This document shows, in pieces, positions 60,901 to 64,000 of a stretch of 64,000 nt of DNA. The notes under the pieces were generated by a model that was not told where the DNA came from, did not search any database, and worked only from the letters and a program-made list of their open reading frames with translations. Source of the DNA: Planococcus citri (Eukaryota; Arthropoda; Insecta; Hemiptera; Pseudococcidae); NCBI RefSeq assembly GCF_950023065.1, contig NC_088680.1, positions 71,895,350 through 71,959,349 on the forward strand. Direction: 5' to 3'. The position numbers and the translations under genes are program-made. The stretch's first letter is position 1; each line of letters opens with the position of its first letter.

Positions 60901-62287
60901 CTAGTTTTAAACCTCAATTTCATTCTTGAAACTTCATCAAAAATTTTAGCACTTGAAATTTTGGGTGGTAGAGTTTATCTTTGCATGCTCTTTCGATCTA
61001 CCTTTGTCGAAAATTGTGTGTCCATGGCATACATGCCTCCCTTGTAACTAAGCTTTTTTCGCCAAATTTTTTTCCAGATTTTGGGATTTTTTTCATTTTC
61101 TAGATTTTAGTAGCGACCAAAAAATGAGTTCTGAAATGATTTTAGATTTTATTGTTGTGGAATAGTGGCACGAATCAAAAAATTCTCAAAAATTATTACC
61201 AATAGCAAAATTGTTATTATTATCATTTTTTATTTATTTTTTTATTTTTTTTGAAATTGGAATCCCCTGGAGGTGAGTTGAATTTTTCAAAGTGGATTTC
61301 AAGGTTGTCTTTGAGGTCGAAGAAAATTGAACAAGAAATGGAAGTTGAACGACCTCCAGTAGGTACCTCTATTTCAGTTTTATGGCTGGCAAATCTCACT
61401 CAGCCTACAAAGTAGGCATAGGCAACCAATAATACTTCATGTTTGTTTCCTCGAGTAGAAGAGACAGGTTGACAGGTTCAGATTTCAGTATGGTTTAATT
61501 TTGGTGGGCATTTGCTTCTTAGTCATTAAATGGGTATGTATGTGTATTGTGTATGTAGATGTACTAATAATGATTTACTCGTACCTTTCCTCTAGAATCG
61601 ACGGATAATTCGGTGGTATGTAAATCATCGGAATTCAAACTGGCTGAGCAGGGCTCTCGATATCTGGACGGACAAGCGCACAAAGGCTGCGTGTAATTCA
61701 ATCTAACGTATACCGCGCTGCAGACCTGCGAAAAGTGCGAAGCAAAAAAATTGCTGGATTAGACCTCTTATCGAGCATTACCTGTCGATGAAGCGTATCG
61801 TCGATCGTGTTAGTAGCATCGCATACTGTCGAGCTGCGGTGTGAAATGAAAATGGTATGTACGAGTACGAGACGCAGACGTAAAGATCATTACGTCTAAT
61901 GGGTATGGGTATTGGGTACTCTTTCTTATTGTTAGGTTAGGTTGGTAACTCGGTATAGGATAGGTAAATGTAAATTGAAATTAGATAGCTTATACTTTGT
62001 TACTTAAGTTAGTATAGTATAGTAGGTGATAGGTATCGAGATCGACCTATCGTCTATAGAGCACCGAGCAGCAAGCATGAAAAAGCCAAAAGCCCAGAAG
62101 GGGTTTTACTTTAGTTTACCTGTTGAACTGCGCATTCTGGAAGCAGATACATATGTTGATTGTGCGGATAATAATGGTATTTTGTTGGTTTAGCGATCGC
62201 ACCCACGCTGTGCGTTAACGACGGTTCCGTTATCGGCGATGATGGTGTCGAAGATAACGAAGATAACGGCGCTCTTAAAATAACATT
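57793..62287 (-). CDS. Cysteine-rich, probably secreted protein (four visible exons, partial 5')
   Basis: Joining the four exons gives 207 residues with consistent phases (0, 0, 1) and consensus GT..AG borders throughout, strong evidence for a real gene. The order is a Ser/Thr/Pro-rich lead, LLPECAVQQVC, a cysteine cluster LNYTQPLCACPSRYREPC, a second cluster with MRICRLPRDWSLLALQNV and HYLVICHCP, then QPTYASVPGIKVYGMVC and a basic tail ending LKGR. Ten cysteines, several as CxC pairs, suggest disulphides and an extracellular or secretory location; a signal peptide would sit on an upstream exon I could not find. The motifs look like a conserved insect family but I cannot name it and infer no function. 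If the last donor-like GTAGAT after codon LK-G were used, the C-terminus would differ; reading through it to TAA is simpler. The largest intron holds foldback copy 3. Confidence 0.8.
58136..58286 (-). CDS. Cysteine-rich gene, exon 3 (151 nt, phase 0-1)
   Basis: The acceptor CTGATTTCAG leads to VLTLVKTCEPVKDMRICR, LPRDWSLLALQNVRTGKSHY and LVICHCPETSIL. The donor is TTAG|GTGAGC. The invariant-looking RDWSLLALQN and CxC parts are the best probes for a homology search. Confidence 0.85.
58287..58574 (-). other. Start of the 3.3-kb intron 2-3 (3' part)
   Basis: AT-rich intronic sequence between exon 3 and foldback copy 3. No other feature. Confidence 0.5.
58575..60570. mobile_element. Foldback family A, copy 3, intronic and interrupted
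   Basis: The left tip GTACGGCATATGACAATA and right tip TATTGTCATATCCCGGAC are flanked by TA (58573-58574 and 60571-60572). The left arm lacks about 75 bp after CGCCGATCCT (58620) compared with copy 2, and has a further deletion near 58965. The right arm is interrupted by another element at 59623-60018. Without that insert the copy is about 1.6 kb. It lies inside an intron of the cysteine-rich gene, so it should be transcribed and can fold back on itself. Confidence 0.88.
59623..60018. mobile_element. 396-bp nested element, ends CAGGGTGTCTAACA, 5-bp duplication
   Basis: The ends CAGGGTGTCTAACA and TGTTAGACACCCTG are perfect 14-bp inverted copies. GTAGC occurs just outside each end (59618-59622 and 60019-60023). 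The uninterrupted site TTCGTAGCGTATTGAAAT is seen in copy 2 (about 43911), confirming insertion and duplication length. About nine GTACTG(C/T)A words sit in the first 110 bp and three in the last 60 bp, all in the same orientation. CAGGG ends suggest the hAT group, though 5 bp is shorter than the usual 8. No ORF of transposase type. Confidence 0.88.
60573..61584 (-). other. Rest of the intron, with a family A trace
   Basis: TTGCATGCTCTTTCGATCT and ACCTTTGTCGAAAAT near 60983 match the outer arm of family A. The rest is AT-rich with GTAGGTACC words near 61361. Confidence 0.45.
61585..61725 (-). CDS. Cysteine-rich gene, exon 2 (141 nt, phase 0-0)
   Basis: The acceptor TTTTCGCAG leads to VCSAVYVRLNYTQPLCACP and SRYREPCSASLNSDDLHTT. 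The donor AAG|GTACGA itself contains a TACGAGTA word. Five of the gene's ten cysteines would be expected to pair within or beyond this block; four lie in this exon. Confidence 0.8.
62120..62287 (-). CDS. Cysteine-rich gene, visible exon 1 (168 nt, phase 0-0)
   Basis: The acceptor CTTTTGTTTAG precedes AATGTT; an alternative AAG acceptor 14 nt further in also keeps frame choice open. It encodes a Ser/Pro-rich stretch (PLSSLSSTPSSPITEPSL), a Tyr/His patch KYHYYPHNQHMY, and LLPECAVQQ. The donor is CAG|GTAAAC. Confidence 0.7.
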
Positions 62288-62289
62288 CT

Positions 62290-62983
62290 AAACAAAAGTA
62301 GCGTACGTCGTGTACATTATATTATTATTCAAACAAGGCGCAATGCGCAATCGACAATCGTCGTATGATACGAGTAAATAATATATAAGTCGTATGTACA
62401 CTACTTATATGTAGCTATTCGATATCTCTATCTACGAGTACGTATACCAGCTAAATACCAGATACCTACCTACACCTATAAGTATCTGTATCTCTTTGAA
62501 CATCTAGGTATCTCACCATCTACGAGCACCTACTATGTGTATAAGTACATACTATAAGATCATCTACACGTACACCCATAGGTTCAGGTAAGTGTAGAAG
62601 GAAATCCTCGCTCACTCGAGTTATCAATTTTGCTCATTTTTGTCATCGAAGCATGCAAACCTAAAAAATTTCCCCCTACTTCGCCCCATCAAACAATCAA
62701 AGTTCTACATGCATTTCAATTTTCTAAAAAAAAAAAATTGTTAAAATTATTAATTGGTCATACGTATTTCAAGTAAAAATAGTGAATTTCTGTGGCAATT
62801 TTTGAATAGGTAGGTATGTAATGTACTAGGTACTTTTTTTGAGAATTCAAATTTTTAAAACATAACTTGATACTTATCTAAGCTTACAGAGTGTACCTTA
62901 TTTATATTATGATGGAATTTTCTTTCGCTCCTATCCCCTACAGTTGTTACCTCAAGTGATAGAATCACACCATGAAATTTTTA
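62290..62983. other. TACGAGTA-type DNA upstream of visible exon 1
   Basis: Dense TACGAGTA/TACCTAC words. A perfect-looking TTCAG|GTAAGTG donor at about 62586 is on the plus strand and has no supported exon. No signal-peptide exon of the minus-strand gene was found. Confidence 0.4.
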
Positions 62984-63942
62984 GGGAAATATTTAATCGA
63001 ACGACAAAAAAGGTGGTTTGAACGACAGGCAAGTCTTACGACAATAAGAGGGGTATTAACGACAAATTAGGTACTAAAAACAGAAGTTTTTAAACCACTA
63101 AATAGGTCGTCATCACGACTACTTCTCCCGACAGATATGAGTGTTAGAACGACAAAGTATGATTTTCAGCGACAACTACATCTGTGCTTGGGTATAGTGT
63201 TTGAACTGCACATAATTGGTACAATGGAATATGATAAAGTTGTAATTCAAAACTGTCTACATTTTGCCAATTCTCCAAATGTGTTTTTAAAGGAGTGGAT
63301 CTCTGGGGATCAATGGGCTGCTCGAAACAAAAAAGTGATTCAAATTCCAGGCGATTCAAGCGCTGCTTCCTTTTTTTCACCACCTCCAGCATAGCCAAAC
63401 ACGCATGGAATTTGGAAAATCAGCAGTGTATCGAACAATTTGGAATTATCAACTTGCTCATGCCCTTATTTCATGAAAAGAACAACATGTAAACATGTAC
63501 TTGGAATGCAAAGTTGTTAGAAATGGGTTCGGGCTCCCCCCCTCCGAGGCGAAATCCATTTCCTTCGGCCAAAAACGCAAGCATGGGAGGCCAGCTAAAT
63601 CCAAAAGGGCACTATTGGTGCAATAAAACTTTTTTTTTCTATCAATTTGCAAATGTGTAGTTTGTGTAGTCTCTTTTTCATTGTATAAATTGTCGTTTTT
63701 TAATCATAAAATTAGTCGTTCCTAGGTACTATTGTGTCGTGAATTTCGCTTATCCGGTTGTCGTGTAAAATAATTATTTGTCGTTGATTGCATTTTTTTA
63801 CCGTGCAATATAAAATGCCTGTCGTTGAAGTAACTTTTTTGTCGTGTTTTTTGTGGGCCGTGGTATTTATTTTTTCTGTCGCTTAAACCCCTTATTTTTG
63901 TCGTGCATTCCCCCTTTTTTGTCGTAACGATAAATCATACCC
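62984..63942 (+). mobile_element. Mutator-like (MULE) element, 959 bp, 9-bp duplication
   Basis: The ends GGGAAATATTTAATCG and its inverted partner (right end, reversed: GGGTATGATTTATCG) continue as matched arms containing ACGACAAAAAAGG. AAATTTTTA lies immediately outside both ends (62975-62983 and 63943-63951). Nine bp is the typical MULE duplication. Arms are filled with ACGACA words (left) and TGTCGT words (right), about 20-35 bp apart. The interior retains a broken transposase end, so this is an internally deleted copy. Confidence 0.85.
63100..63640 (+). pseudogene. MULE transposase C-terminus with SWIM zinc finger, frame-broken
   Basis: Three frames carry consecutive parts. The first, about 63137-63394, has FLKEWISGDQWAARNKK, like the segment before the SWIM finger in MULE transposases. 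The second, near 63440-63510, has STCSCPYFMKRTTCKHVLGM, matching the SWIM pattern C-x-C-x(n)-C-x-H. The third ends HGRPAKSKRALLVQ followed by TAA near 63627; a GRP-K-K-LL-Q end is typical of these proteins. Stops and frame shifts separate the parts, and the catalytic DDE core is absent, so the copy is inactive. Confidence 0.8.
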
Positions 63943-63952
63943 AAATTTTTAG

Positions 63953-64000
63953 CCTCCTCGGGAAACAATAAGTGGTGGACGATGAGTCCCCCAATTTTAC
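63953..64000. other. Window edge
   Basis: Forty-eight bases with nothing recognisable. Confidence 0.3.

Noticed and set aside
62572..62592. Plus-strand donor CAG|GTAAGT
   Set aside because: Consensus-quality site but no upstream exon with coding content or acceptor could be paired.
63137..63398. Overlapping 85- and 84-codon frames as independent genes
   Set aside because: The plus frame is part of the broken MULE transposase; the minus frame is its shadow.
1..64000. CRISPR arrays, rRNA, tRNA, bacterial operons
   Set aside because: No regularly spaced identical repeats, no conserved rRNA stretches and no convincing cloverleaf or B-box were seen; the spliced exons and transposons indicate a eukaryotic nuclear sequence.

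Overview
This is eukaryotic nuclear DNA, AT-rich and mostly non-coding. It looks like an intron-rich arthropod genome. Spliced exons with GT..AG borders, a LINE reverse-transcriptase remnant, a Mutator-like transposase remnant and many miniature transposons support this. The dense words TACGAGTA/TACTCGTA and GTAGGTACCTAC suggest an insect; my impression (weak, not provable here) is a mealybug-like hemipteran. I see no rRNA, no tRNA, no CRISPR array and no bacterial or viral gene.

Genes. Only two genes can be supported, both on the minus strand. (1) A cysteine-rich, probably secreted protein has four coding exons between 62287 and 57793. Splice sites and phases agree and give 207 visible residues with ten cysteines; the 5' end lies upstream or outside the window. 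(2) A His-rich N-terminal coding exon (17135-16910) is followed by a 42-nt microexon (6360-6319) whose phase fits it. A GC-rich block at 25.1-25.9 kb and a donor at 24.5 kb may be its promoter and non-coding first exon (inference).

Mobile DNA is the main content. A long foldback family, called A here, has copies at 35.0-36.7, 42.7-44.5 and 58.6-60.6 kb and older fragments at 44.5 and 49.3 kb. It has ends GTCCGGCATATGACAATA, TA flanks, and arms built from ~165-bp units carrying CTGGAGCCTCCAGC. The third copy lies in an intron of gene 1 and is split by a 396-bp element with a 5-bp duplication. Another foldback (47920-49325) has arms of about 625 bp and a TGGA duplication. A pogo-like MITE (29913-30491) carries a piece of family A inside it. 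A Mutator-like element (62984-63942) has a 9-bp duplication and keeps the SWIM finger and C-terminus of a broken transposase. Smaller palindromic elements lie at 10.05, 21.94 and 22.59 kb. The LINE remnant is at 32.67-33.77 kb.

Layout. The sequence alternates between two textures. One is base-balanced DNA full of TACGAGTA/TACTCGTA, roughly 2.2-3.2, 8.2-9.4, 11.8-13.3, 14.7-15.3, 15.8-17.8, 24.1-26.3, 36.8-39.9, 44.7-47.9, 51.6-53.2 and 61.4-62.6 kb; both genes' exons lie in or beside it. The other is AT-rich repeat-derived DNA of the AAATTTTTGAAA kind, holding degenerate minisatellites, dispersed families and foldbacks. Long G or C homopolymers, many near element ends, are scattered through the second type.
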